This document shows, one piece after another, positions 41,500 to 51,000 of a DNA stretch of 58,989 nt (its first letter is position 1; every line of letters starts with the position of its first letter). The notes under the pieces are model-generated. The model was not told where the DNA came from, did no database searches, and worked only from the letters and a program-made list of their open reading frames with translations. Source of the DNA: Oleiharenicola sp. GTDB lineage: Bacteria > Verrucomicrobiota > Verrucomicrobiia > Opitutales > Opitutaceae. The position numbers and the translations under genes are program-made. The stretch lies in the NCBI GenBank assembly GCA_025363455.1, contig JANYDW010000020.1, positions 1-58,989 on the forward strand, in the 5' to 3' direction.

Positions 41500-41549
41500 A
41501 TCTTCATTCCGGTGACTGTAAATGCCCGCAGCCCAGACGGGACCTCTCT

Positions 41550-42128
41550 TTAGCGGACCACGACCTCGAGACAGCGGCCGCGAGCGATGAAGGGCGACGA
41601 ATCATCCAACAGCAGGTTTGGTTCCCGGTCCCCGCTCTTCGCGCCACTCAGCTTGAACTCCGCCTTCTCGACGGAGGAAACCAGCACCACGGCCGTGAGC
41701 GAATTTATGCCCGATCGCTTTGCGATGATCGGCTCGGCGATCTTAGGGTCACATTCCAGCACATAGCGGATCACAATACTGCCGGTGCTGGAATCGGTGA
41801 GGTGCAGCAGGTACAGGCCATCGCGCTTTTCGATGTCAGCCAGGCGGCCGGAAATAATCACGGCCTTCCCGGTCGCGGCACTGAGCGCGTTCTGGACCTG
41901 ATAGGTAAACACCGGGCCACTCTCCGACAGTCTGGCGGTCAAGGCTCGCGTCGCCTGATGCTGATGCGCGATCTCCGCCAGGGCACGATCCTCGCGCGAG
42001 GCCGCCGCCAGGCGCGCCTGCTCGGCGTTGCTCTTCTCGACGTGAGCTGACCACGTGCTGTAGCCCCACCAGCCCGCCGCACCGAGCACAATTACTGGAA
42101 TGATGAAGTCATTGAGAGAGATTTTCAT
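41550..42128 (-). CDS. Membrane-anchored protein of unknown function, possible OB-fold
   Basis: 192 residues. One N-terminal membrane helix (DFIIPVIVLGAAGWWGYSTW) is followed by a short helical stretch rich in Ala, Glu and Arg, then a beta-rich region: GKAVIISGRLADIEKRDGLY, HLTDSSTGSIVIRYVLECD, LTAVVLVSSVEKAEFKL. That order resembles an OB-fold of the tRNA_anti-like type, but I cannot confirm it. It stands alone, converging with the glucan locus. Confidence 0.6.
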   Translation of the reverse strand: MKISLNDFIIPVIVLGAAGWWGYSTWSAHVEKSNAEQARLAAASREDRALAEIAHQHQATRALTARLSESGPVFTYQVQNALSAATGKAVIISGRLADIEKRDGLYLLHLTDSSTGSIVIRYVLECDPKIAEPIIAKRSGINSLTAVVLVSSVEKAEFKLSGAKSGDREPNLLLDDSSPFIARGRCLEVVVR

Positions 42129-42258
42129 GGTTTCGGTAAGCGAGGGAACGCGTAAAATAGTACCAGTGGTGATCGCATCGAGCGGACTTCATGGGTAACG
42201 GCCGGCCCGAGTCAATCCCGGCCCCGCCTCCCCCTCGGTCCGCAATGCGGCGTAGGTC

Positions 42259-42380
42259 GTGGGTCCGTTTGTTCAATTTGTAGCGGCGGTCTGCGTGTCA
42301 GCCATAGGCCGGGCGACGGCTGCTGCCCGCCGGCGCTGAAAACGGCGCTCACAGAGCGCCGCTCCAGTAAACGAACCCAC
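42259..42380. repeat. Imperfect palindrome in the 42129-42436 gap
   Basis: The outer halves are GTGGGTCCGTTTG and AAACGAACCCAC; the inner part has TAGCGGCGGTCTG and AGCGCCGCTCCA. It resembles TGTAGCGGCGGTC-type repeats. No gene is seen in the gap. Confidence 0.6.
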
Positions 42381-42436
42381 CACCGCGACATGGTTCCCGT
42401 TGACATCGGCGCACCGAATCCGTTTGGCATGGGTCA

Positions 42437-43393
42437 ATGTCACCGCCCCTGCCAGCCAGTATCCGCGTTGGGGATCTGACCAAGAGCTACGGCCCGGTCC
42501 CGGCGGTGGACGGGGTCAGCTTCGAGGTGGCGCCGGGCGAGATTTTCGGCCTGCTCGGCCTGAACGGTGCGGGGAAGACCACGATCCTCGAATGCCTCCT
42601 CGGCCTGCGCGAGCCGGACAAAGGATTAATCACTCTCAATGGCATCGACGCCCGCGCTCAGCCCCGCGAGGCCCGGCGGCGGGTCGGCGCGCAGCTGCAA
42701 TTCGCCGCCTTGCAGGACAAGATCACGCCGCGACAGGCGCTCGAGCTCTTCGCCTCCTTCTATCCCGAAGCCGCCCAACCCGTCAGGCTGCTGGAACAGT
42801 TCAATCTCTCGGCCAAGACCGACGCGCCCTTCGACTCCCTCTCTGGCGGCCAACGCCAGCGGCTCTTCCTCGCGCTGGCCTTGGTCAACGACCCGCAGGT
42901 GCTCGTCCTCGACGAGCCCACTGCCGGACTCGATCCCGGGTCGCGGCGCGAACTGCACCGGCTGATCACCGACCTCAAGTCCGCCGGCCGCACGGTCCTG
43001 CTGAGCACACACTATCTCGAGGAAGCCCATCAACTCTGTGACCGCATCGGCATTTTGCACGAGGGACGACTGGTCGCCACGGCTACCCCGGCGGCCTTGA
43101 TCGCGAGCGCCCGGGCCGTCCCGCGTCTCACGTTCCGATCGACCCGGCCACTTGATGCCGACCGGCTCGCTACTCTGCCGGGAGTAGTCAGCCACGAGGC
43201 GCAAGGCGATGGCTGGTCACTCGGGACCAAGGATGTCAACCGGAGCATCAGCGCCCTCGTGCAAAGGCTGGAAAGCAGCGGGAACGAGATGCTCGACCTG
43301 CAGATTCACCGGCCCTCACTGGAAGACGTGTTCCTGGAACTGACGGGACGTACCTGGCAAGACGCCAGACCGGAGGGAAGCGATGAAACGTAA
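42437..43393 (+). CDS. ABC transporter ATP-binding protein (ABC-2 exporter type)
   Basis: 318 residues. The nucleotide-binding domain has Walker A GLNGAGKTT (Leu where Pro is usual), signature LSGGQRQRLFLALAL, Walker B VLVLDEPTAGLDPGS and the switch His in LLSTHYLEEAHQLCD. A C-terminal region of about 90 residues ends PSLEDVFLELTGRTW, typical of DrrA/CcmA-type exporters. It overlaps the permease gene by 11 bases. The substrate is unknown. Confidence 0.92.
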   Translation: MSPPLPASIRVGDLTKSYGPVPAVDGVSFEVAPGEIFGLLGLNGAGKTTILECLLGLREPDKGLITLNGIDARAQPREARRRVGAQLQFAALQDKITPRQALELFASFYPEAAQPVRLLEQFNLSAKTDAPFDSLSGGQRQRLFLALALVNDPQVLVLDEPTAGLDPGSRRELHRLITDLKSAGRTVLLSTHYLEEAHQLCDRIGILHEGRLVATATPAALIASARAVPRLTFRSTRPLDADRLATLPGVVSHEAQGDGWSLGTKDVNRSISALVQRLESSGNEMLDLQIHRPSLEDVFLELTGRTWQDARPEGSDET

Positions 43394-44717
43394 TCCCACG
43401 CTCAACGGGCTGCTTCGTCATTTCTCGCTCACCCTGCAGCTGAACTTCCGCAGCCCGCAGGCGCTAATCTACGGATATCTTGTGCCGGTGTTTTTCCTCC
43501 TGGCCTTTGGCAGTGTTTTTCGTGCCGACACGCCGCCATTGCTGAACCAGATGGGACAGCTGCTCACCATCAGCCTACTCGGTGGCGCCTGCTTCGGACT
43601 GCCGACGGCGCTGGTGGCGGAACGCGAACGGGGCGTCTGGCGGCGCTACCGTCTCCTGCCCGTGCCCACGGGCAGTCTCGTCCTGGGCACGCTGCTGGCC
43701 CGGCTGGTCATCGTCGGCACGGCCGTCGCGCTGCAAATTTTCCTGGCCCGCGTCATCTATGGCACGCCCCTGCCGTTGCATCCGGCGCAAACGGTGGCGG
43801 CCTTTCTCTGCGTGGCGCTGCCTTTTCTTGGACTCGGCCTGCTGGTGGCCGCGCTGGCCGATGATGTGCCCGCGGTGCAGGCGCTGGGCCAGTGCCTGTT
43901 CCTGCCGATGATCATGATCGGGGGCGTGGGTGTGCCGCTGGTGATTCTGCCGCTCTGGGCGCAACGGGTCGCCGGGTTCATGCCGGGACGCTACGCGGTC
44001 GACGTCCTCCAACGCTGCTTCACCGATCCGCAGGGACTGCCCGGCGCGGGCTTCAGCCTGTTCGCCCTGGTCGTGATCGGCGCGGCGGCCGGCGTCGCCG
44101 GGTCGATGCTGTTCCGCTGGGACGCCGGACGGCGGATGAACCGGTCCGCCCTGGGCTGGGTCGCCGTCGCATTGCTCGCCTGGCTGGCGGTGGGGCTGAC
44201 GGCTGCCGCCACCGGCCGACTCCTGACTGTTGCACTCCCGGTGGCGGCCTACGAGTCGATCACGGACGAGCAAGCGGACCAAATCACCTACGAGGACCTG
44301 CCCGGCGACAACGAAATCGTCTCCCGGCTCGCCCCGCCTTTCCTGCCGGCCGGCGAGGCGCCTTTTGTCGATGAGTTTTCCGCCAAGCTGGCGGCCTGGC
44401 CGCCGGGTCGGGATCCTTCACCGGGCCAGAGCGTGCGCCATCTGCTGAGCGTCGCCGCGATCGCCGACATCAGTGAGGATATCCACGAAGGCGAAATCGC
44501 CCGGATCGTTTTCGATAAATTGCAGACCCGCCACAAACACACCGAGCTTCGCCGCATCCTGGCCTGGGTCATCCTGCATCCCGGCGAGGGCACGGTGATC
44601 ACTCAGGCGCCAGAACTGGGCCTGCGACGCCATCCGCCCGAGTCCGTCGTCCGGGAACGCAGTGCGCTGTACGCCAGAAAATATCTCGGCCGCCTGCTGG
44701 GCAAAATTCATGACTGA
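43383..44717 (+). CDS. ABC-2 type permease with a C-terminal extension
   Basis: 444 residues. The first 240 residues have six hydrophobic segments of the ABC-2 family, with LVAERERGVWRRYRLLPVPT, PFLGLGLLVAALADDVPAVQ and FMPGRYAVDVLQRCF. A seventh helix (GWVAVALLAWLAVGLTAAAT) leads to about 160 further residues (YESITDEQADQITYEDLPGD to the end) that are mostly helical and not recognised. Typical partners are about 250 residues, so the extension is unusual. It works with the preceding ATPase. Confidence 0.88.
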   Translation: MKRNPTLNGLLRHFSLTLQLNFRSPQALIYGYLVPVFFLLAFGSVFRADTPPLLNQMGQLLTISLLGGACFGLPTALVAERERGVWRRYRLLPVPTGSLVLGTLLARLVIVGTAVALQIFLARVIYGTPLPLHPAQTVAAFLCVALPFLGLGLLVAALADDVPAVQALGQCLFLPMIMIGGVGVPLVILPLWAQRVAGFMPGRYAVDVLQRCFTDPQGLPGAGFSLFALVVIGAAAGVAGSMLFRWDAGRRMNRSALGWVAVALLAWLAVGLTAAATGRLLTVALPVAAYESITDEQADQITYEDLPGDNEIVSRLAPPFLPAGEAPFVDEFSAKLAAWPPGRDPSPGQSVRHLLSVAAIADISEDIHEGEIARIVFDKLQTRHKHTELRRILAWVILHPGEGTVITQAPELGLRRHPPESVVRERSALYARKYLGRLLGKIHD

Positions 44718-44758
44718 CGGCGGGCGGACAACGCTGGAGTGGATTAACTTTCCTCACC

Positions 44759-44840
44759 GTCATTCTGAGCGCAGCGAAGAATCCCAGGGTAAGGACGAAC
44801 AAACACGATCCGCTTGGATCCTTCGGGCGCTCGGGATGAC
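44759..44840. repeat. GTCATTCTGAGCGCAGCGAAGAATCC palindrome upstream of lexA
   Basis: It opens GTCATTCTGAGCGCAGCGAA and closes GGATCCTTCGGGCGCTCGGG then ATGAC. It lies between the permease gene and the lexA operator. Confidence 0.85.
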
Positions 44841-44935
44841 GTAGCGGGGGATGGGAGGAATCGATTGGGCCGTCCGTCTCAGCGGACATCGGCGTAGACC
44901 CGAGAAAAACAATCTCCACTTGCTTTCCGAGGCCG

Positions 44936-44957
44936 ATACCGTTCATTTGAACGGTAT
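44936..44957. promoter_or_regulatory. LexA operator overlapping the lexA start codon
   Basis: The core ACCGTTCATTTGAACGGT has 10-base arms on either side of a 2-base centre (44936-44945 and 44948-44957). It fits GTTC-N4-GAAC, the motif reported for Verrucomicrobia LexA. It ends inside the ATG at 44956-44958, so bound LexA would block transcription or translation of lexA itself. No second copy of this motif was noticed before imuA, imuB or dnaE2. Confidence 0.8.
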
Positions 44958-45564
44958 GCTCACCGAACGTCAGGAAGAGATCCTCGAATTCATCCGGCAA
45001 TTCCAGGTGGAACACCACCTGCCACCCTCCACGCGGGAGATCCAGCGCCACTTCGGTTTTTCCAGCCAGACTACCGTCATGGGCCACCTGCAGGCGCTTT
45101 CCGCCAAGCAGCAACTATCCAAGCTCGCGGACCGCAAATGGGGCCTGAAGGCCCATGAAGTCCAGAGCCAGCTGTTCGCCCTGCCCGTTTACGGCGCCAT
45201 CCCCGCGGGCCTGCCGGCGATGCAAGAACAGGAGGCCGAGGAAACCCTCACAGTCGATCCTGCTGTCTTTGGCCTGCGCCGCCCCAAACCCCACCAATAC
45301 TGGGCACTGCGCGTCCAGGGTGATTCGATGGTCGAGGCGCACATCCTTGACGGCGACCTCGTGGTGCTCGAACGCCGTGAGGCCCGGGCCGGCGACATCA
45401 TCGCCGCGTTGGTCGACGAGACCACTACGACGTTGAAGCGGCTGGTGCGTGCTGGCGGGCGCATGATTTTGCGGGCCGAGAACAAACGTTACAAAGATAT
45501 CGTGCCGGAACGCATTGAGAGCCAGGGCGTGCTGGTGGGGGTGATCCGGCGCACGGGAAAGTGA
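44956..45564 (+). CDS. lexA: LexA repressor
   Basis: 202 residues from ATG 44956, giving the canonical MLTERQEEILEFIRQ start. The N-terminal winged helix (PPSTREIQRHFGFSSQTTVM) binds DNA. The self-cleavage site is Ala84-Gly85 in GAIPAGLPA; the catalytic pair is Ser124 in QGDSMVEAHI and Lys161 in TTTTLKRLV. RecA filaments formed after DNA damage trigger cleavage and release the SOS genes. It precedes imuA-imuB-dnaE2, the error-prone repair cassette that it probably controls. Confidence 0.96.
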   Translation: MLTERQEEILEFIRQFQVEHHLPPSTREIQRHFGFSSQTTVMGHLQALSAKQQLSKLADRKWGLKAHEVQSQLFALPVYGAIPAGLPAMQEQEAEETLTVDPAVFGLRRPKPHQYWALRVQGDSMVEAHILDGDLVVLERREARAGDIIAALVDETTTTLKRLVRAGGRMILRAENKRYKDIVPERIESQGVLVGVIRRTGK

Positions 45565-45638
45565 TACGTGACAAGGACCAAGTAACAGCTTCCAACCAAC
45601 CCAAGTGACGCCGTGTATCTTTGCCTTCGTTCCACCGA

Positions 45639-45741
45639 CACACCCCGGCGCTGCGCGCCACCCCTCTGGCCAGAGGGGACCTTCGCAAACGGGGATTCGA
45701 CTCCCCTCTATCAAGAGGGGTGCCCGTCAGGGCGGGGTGTG
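45639..45741. repeat. CACCCCTCT...AGAGGGGTG palindrome
   Basis: The outer halves begin CACACCCCGGCGCTGC and end GGGCGGGGTGTG; inside are CACCCCTCTGGCCAGAGGGG and CCCCTCTATCAAGAGGGGTG. It fills the 204-base gap between lexA and imuA. Confidence 0.7.
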
Positions 45742-45768
45742 TTCTTCTCTCCGCAATGAAGGCAGACC

Positions 45769-46419
45769 ATGTTTTCCGGGCCAAATACTTCCCTCCCTGC
45801 CCTGCGGCAGTTGCTCGCGGAGCGCTTTCCCACCGCGGCCCACGCCGCGGACGACGCGCTGGTCACCGGCATTCCGGCGATTGATGCCGCCACGGGCGGC
45901 CTCCCCCGCCCCGGTCTGACCGAAGTGGTCTGTTCCGCGCCCAGTTGCGGCAGCCAGCTCCTGCTCGGACAATTATTGCAGGCCACCCGGACGCAGAACC
46001 GACGCGTCGCGCTGGTCGACCGCAACGATGCCTTCGATCCGGGCTCCTGGCCGGCCTCCCAGCTCGAACATCTCGTGTGGGTGCGCCCTCGCCATACCGA
46101 GGAGGCCCTCACGGCAGCAGACCTGCTCGCACGCGATGCCAACTTCGGCCTCATCATCCTTGACCTGCACCATGCCGCGCGCGCGGAACTGCGCCGCATT
46201 CCGTCCACCCGCTGGTATCGCCTGCAACGCGCCCTTGAGCCTGCGTTGATGGCCGGACTTGTGCTGACGCCCTTCCCTCTGGTCCCCAGCGCCCACTTGC
46301 GCCTCGAACTGGGCGACTCCCATGTTTTCGCCGCCCACAATCGGCCGCGGCCCACATTGGTCACGGCTCTCAAGCCCCAATTCCTGCGCCAGCGCGCGCA
46401 CACAAGCGCCACCGGGTAA
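45769..46419 (+). CDS. imuA: ImuA-like RecA-fold protein
   Basis: 216 residues. The region ALVTGIPAIDAATGGLPRPG followed by LTEVVCSAPSCGSQLLLGQL resembles the RecA/SulA-like core of ImuA proteins, which help the ImuB-DnaE2 translesion complex. The phosphate loop reads SAPSCGSQ and lacks the Lys of a working Walker A. FGLIILDLHHAA is the Walker B-like strand. The assignment rests chiefly on the gene order lexA-imuA-imuB-dnaE2. Confidence 0.8.
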   Translation: MFSGPNTSLPALRQLLAERFPTAAHAADDALVTGIPAIDAATGGLPRPGLTEVVCSAPSCGSQLLLGQLLQATRTQNRRVALVDRNDAFDPGSWPASQLEHLVWVRPRHTEEALTAADLLARDANFGLIILDLHHAARAELRRIPSTRWYRLQRALEPALMAGLVLTPFPLVPSAHLRLELGDSHVFAAHNRPRPTLVTALKPQFLRQRAHTSATG

Positions 46420-46429
46420 TTTTTCTTTT

Positions 46430-46487
46430 GTAGGGTCGGCGCTTGCGCCGACCTAACGGGCGAGGTCGGCGCAAGCACCGACCCTAC
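46430..46487. repeat. GTAG...CTAC palindrome (REPIN-like)
   Basis: The arms 46430-46454 and 46463-46487 are near-perfect inverted copies (GTAGGGTCGGCGCTTGCG against CGCAAGCACCGACCCTAC) with 8 bases between. It sits between imuA and imuB. Confidence 0.9.
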
Positions 46488-46507
46488 AGCAAGACATCTA
46501 ATCTTCC

Positions 46508-47959
46508 ATGTTCGCCGTCCTTCACCTTCCCAACTTCGCCTTGCAAGCCGTCCTCCGCGCCGAGCCCGGCCGGGCGGCCCAACCGGTCGCCCTGCGCCAG
46601 ATGGATGAACCCACCGTCGACCTTTGCACCCGCGCCGCCCAAGCCCTGGGCGTCCGCCCCGGCCAGTCGCTCTCGCAGGCGATCGCGCGTTGCCCGAGCC
46701 TCGTCGTTCGCTCGCCGCGTGCTGATCTCGAACGCGAAGCCGGGGCCGCATTTGTGGCCGTCGCCTTGGCGGTATGCCCGCAGGTGGAACTAACCTCACC
46801 CGGCATCTGCACGCTCGACCTGGGTGGCTTGGCGGAATGGCGCCGCCCGCCGGCCTTGCAACGCGCCCTCGGCGAACTCGCCACGAACGGGTTTGAAGCC
46901 GGGGCCGGTCTAGCCCCCACGCCCCTGCTCGCCTTCTACGCCGCCAGTCGGGCGGCGCCCGGCGAAATCCTGGCGGGCACCCCCGCGCTTTTGGCCCCGC
47001 TGCCCCTGGCGGTCGCCGGGCCCACCCGCGAACAAGCCGCCATTCTCCACCAGTGGGGGATTCGCACCCTGGGCCAGCTGATTGCATTGACCAAGGCCGA
47101 CGTCACCCATCGCCTCGGCCGTGCCGGCCTGGACCTGTGGGAACGCGCGAGCGGCGGCACGACGCGTCCGCTGCAAATCCAAGCCCTGCCGCAAACCTTC
47201 ACCGCCCACTATGAGAGCGAACACGAGCTCGAGACGCTCGAACCGTTGCTGTTCATTTTCCGGCGTTTTGTCGACCGGCTTGCACGCGAACTGCGCAATG
47301 CCAGCCTCGCCGCCCAGGCCTTGGAACTGTCGCTCGCGCTGGCGGATGAAACGCGCCACGACCACTTCATCCGGCTGCCCGAACCCGTGGGCGATGCGGA
47401 AATCCTTTTCCGCGCGCTGCAAGCTTACCTGGAAACACTCCGCACGCCGGCCGCGATCTCGGGCGTGCACCTGCGCGTCGTGCCGGTACGCAGCCTGGTG
47501 AGCCAGCGCGGCCTCTTCGACGGCGGCCTGCGCGATCCGCATGGCTTTGCCGACACCCTGGCTCGCGTCATGGCACTCGTCGGCTCCGATCGCGTCGGCA
47601 CGCCCGTGACGGAAAACACCCACCGGCCGGACGCATTCCAGCTCGTGGCCCCCGCCCCATCGCTCGAGTTGCCATCGGCGGGTTTCCTGCATCCCCCGCG
47701 CGGGCTGGCGCTTCTCCGGCTGCGCCCGCCACAACCAGCTACGATCGAACTCCACCAGCGTGCGCCCGCCTTCGTCTGGACGGCCGGCGTGCAAGGCGCC
47801 GTCGCCGCCGTCGCCGGCCCCTGGCACGCCTCGGGCGACTGGTGGGAAAAGGAACGCCGCTGGCAGCGCGAGGAATGGGACGTGGAACTCGCGACCGGCG
47901 GTCTCTACCGCCTCGCGCGGATCCCGGAAGGATGGTTCCTCGAAGGGGAGTACGACTAG
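46508..47959 (+). CDS. imuB: ImuB, inactive Y-family polymerase-like protein
   Basis: 483 residues. The Y-family fold begins MFAVLHLPNFALQAVLRAEP, but Asn and Leu stand where active polymerases have catalytic Asp and Phe. The second acidic patch is replaced as well (SPGICTLDLGGLAEW), as expected for ImuB, which acts as a hub between DnaE2, the beta clamp and ImuA. A helix-hairpin-helix region (WGIRTLGQLIALTKADVTHR) and the little-finger domain follow. The C-terminal part (ASGDWWEKERRWQREEWDVE) is typical of ImuB. Confidence 0.92.
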   Translation: MFAVLHLPNFALQAVLRAEPGRAAQPVALRQMDEPTVDLCTRAAQALGVRPGQSLSQAIARCPSLVVRSPRADLEREAGAAFVAVALAVCPQVELTSPGICTLDLGGLAEWRRPPALQRALGELATNGFEAGAGLAPTPLLAFYAASRAAPGEILAGTPALLAPLPLAVAGPTREQAAILHQWGIRTLGQLIALTKADVTHRLGRAGLDLWERASGGTTRPLQIQALPQTFTAHYESEHELETLEPLLFIFRRFVDRLARELRNASLAAQALELSLALADETRHDHFIRLPEPVGDAEILFRALQAYLETLRTPAAISGVHLRVVPVRSLVSQRGLFDGGLRDPHGFADTLARVMALVGSDRVGTPVTENTHRPDAFQLVAPAPSLELPSAGFLHPPRGLALLRLRPPQPATIELHQRAPAFVWTAGVQGAVAAVAGPWHASGDWWEKERRWQREEWDVELATGGLYRLARIPEGWFLEGEYD

Positions 47960-47965
47960 CACAAA

Positions 47966-48053
47966 GGCTGAAAACCGAAGGACTGAATGGCTGAATGTTT
48001 TGCCATCAATCCACCGGGCTTCTCTCCAATTCTGATTCCGCCATTCAGCTCTT
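47966..48053. repeat. Inverted repeat of CTGAATGG/CATTCAGC words
   Basis: The left side has GGCTGAAAACCGAAGG and CTGAATGGCTGAATG; the right side has CCATTCAGCTCTTCAGC. It occupies the imuB-dnaE2 gap. Confidence 0.6.
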
Positions 48054-48066
48054 CAGCTATTCTCCC

Positions 48067-51000
48067 ATGTACGTCGAACTCCATGCCGCCAGCGCCTTCA
48101 GCTTCCTGCGCGGCGCTTCCCTGCCCGAGCATCTGGCCGAAAGGGCGGCGCAACTCCAGTTACCGGCGATGGCGCTGTTGGATCGCGACGGGGTTTATGG
48201 TGCACCGCGTTTCTACGCCCGCGCCAACCAACACGGGGTACGACCGCTGGTCGGAGCGGAGATCACCCTCGCGGACGGCAGTGTGCTGCCGCTGCTGGTA
48301 CGCAATCGCGCCGGTTACCAGAACCTCTGCCAGCTCATTACCGATGCGAAGCTCAATGCGCGCCCGCCCGGGCTCGCGCCGGAAGGACTGGGGCCGACCG
48401 AGGACATCTGCGAGCGCAAGCGCCGATGTTTCGCCACCTGGGAGGAAATCGCGGCGCACGCGGCAGGCCTGGTCGCGCTCACCGGCGACGAAGACGGTCC
48501 CCTGCAACGGGCCTGGGGTCGCGGAGGTGCCCGGGAGGTCGAGGCCGCGTTGCGTCCCCTCCTGCGCATTTTTGGTCCCGATCACCTGCACGTCGAAATC
48601 CAACGGCACCGCGTGCGCGGGGAGGAAACCATCATCGAAATGCTCGCCGCCTTCGCCACAACCGCACGCCTGCCGCTGCTCGCCACCGGCGGAGTCCTGC
48701 ATGCCTCCCGGGACCAGCGTATCGTCAGCGATGTCTTCACCTGTTTGCGCCACCATACCACGCTCGATGCCGCGGGACGACTGCTGGCGCCAAACGAAAA
48801 CCGCCGCTTGCACGATGGTCGCACCATGCAGGCGCTCTTCTCCGATCATCCCGGGGCGGTCGCGCATTCGGCGCGCCTGGCGGACGAGCTGGAATTCACG
48901 CTCCACGACCTCGGCTACCGTTTCCCGGTTTTTCCCGTGCCGGCGGGCCACTCGATGGAGTCCTGGCTGCGCGAACAGGTCTATCGCGGCGCGACCCAGC
49001 GCTACAAAACCATCACGCTCGTGGCCCGGGAGAAGATTGAAAAAGAGCTCACCCTGATCAACAAGCTCGGCTTCGCCGGCTATTTCCTGATCGTTTGGGA
49101 CATCTGCAAATGGTGCCGGGATGACCGGGGCACCATGATCCAAGGCCGCGGCTCGGCGGCCAACAGTGTCGTATGTTATGTGCTCGAAATCACCGCGGTC
49201 GACCCCGTCGCCAACAAACTCCTCTTCGAGCGTTTCCTCAGCGAGGGACGCGTCGGGCGCGATGGCCATCCTTCGTGGCCCGATATCGATCTCGACCTGC
49301 CCAGCGGCGACCGCCGGGAGGAAACCATCCAGGAAATCTTCCGACGCTATGGGGAGCGTGGCGCCGCCATGGTGGCGAACGTCATCACCTATCGCGGCCG
49401 CAGCGCCGCGCGCGAGGTCGGCAAGGTGCTCGGCCTCGGCGACGACGTGCTCGATCGCTTCTCGGCGTTGTACGCCAACGGGGATTTCCCCGAAACGCTG
49501 GGCCTCTCCGAGCAATTGAAAACCTCCGGGCTCCCCGACGACCACCCGCGCCTGGCAGCCATGCAGACCGTCTGCGGCTACCTCCAGGGCCAGCACTTGC
49601 CCCGCCACCTCGGCCAGCATTCAGGTGGCATGATCCTGTGTCCCGGGCGTCTCGATCGCGTCGTGCCAATCGAGAACGCCACCATGCCCGGCCGCACCGT
49701 CGTGCAATGGGACAAGGACGACTGCGAGGACCTCGGCCTGGTGAAGATCGACTTCCTCGGGCTCGGCATGATGGCGGTGCTGCAGGACTGTCGGGAGCTG
49801 TGCCACGCCCGCGGCCAGCCGTGGGAACTTTACGAAGTGCCGACCGACGACGCGCCGACCTATGCCATGATGCAGCGCGCCGACACCATCGGCGTGTTCC
49901 AGATCGAGTCGCGCGCCCAGATGGCCACGCTGCCGCGCATCAAACCCAAGGAATTCTACGACGTGGTGATCGAGGTAGCCATCGTCCGCCCCGGTCCGAT
50001 CGTCGGCCAGATCACCAGCCCGCTGCTCCGCGGGCGTGCCGATCCGCGCACGATTATCTGCGTCGATCCCGAGGTGGACGACCTGCTCCACGACATCCTG
50101 TACCGCACTTATGGCGTCATCCTCTTCCAGGAGCAGATGCTCTCCGTGGCGATGAAGCTGGCTGACTTCACCGGCACCCAGGCCGAGGAACTGCGGCGGT
50201 CCCTCGGCTTCCAGCGCGATGGCTCCCGCCGGGAAACCATCCTCGCGGAACTGCGCCAGGCGATGCGCCAGCGTGGGCGGAGCGAACGGGTCATCGACAA
50301 GGTCATCCACTCCGCCCAGTCATTCGCGCTCTACGGTTTCCCGGAAAGCCACGCCTTCGCCTTTGGGCTGCTGGCCTATGTGAGCACCTGGCTGAAGGTG
50401 CACCACCGCGCCGCGTTTTACGCCGCCCTGCTCAACAACCAACCGATGGGCTTTTATTCCGCCGCGACGCTGGTGCAGGACGGACGCCGCCATGGGCTGC
50501 GAACCCTCCCGGTCTGCGTGCTGCATTCTGACTGGAAGTGCACGGTGGAGGACGAACGCACGATGCGCGTCGGCCTGTGTTATGTGCAGGGCTTTCGCGA
50601 GGAGTCGGCCCAACGGCTCGTCGCCGCCCGCGCCGGACAGCCCTTCGTTTCGCTTGGTGATTTCCTGCAACGCGTACCGCTCCCGGCCCACGAAAGGCGC
50701 GCCCTGGCCGCGGTGGGCGCCTGCGCCGGCCTGAGCGAGCATCGTCGCGCCGCCCTCTGGCAGGTCGAGGCGGCGTGGTCGGCCGAGGAAGGCCTCTTCC
50801 AGTCAGCCGGCCTGGTCGAGGAGAGCGCCCCGCCGCTTGTGCCCATGAGCCTCAACGAACGCGTGCAGGCCGATTTCCATGGCCTGCACCTCACGGCTGG
50901 CGCGCATCCGATGCGGCTGGTGCGCGACCAACTGCCGGACATCTGGCGGGCTTCCGACTTGGCGCTGGGCCGCGACGGTGAGCGCGTGGTCATCGGCGGC

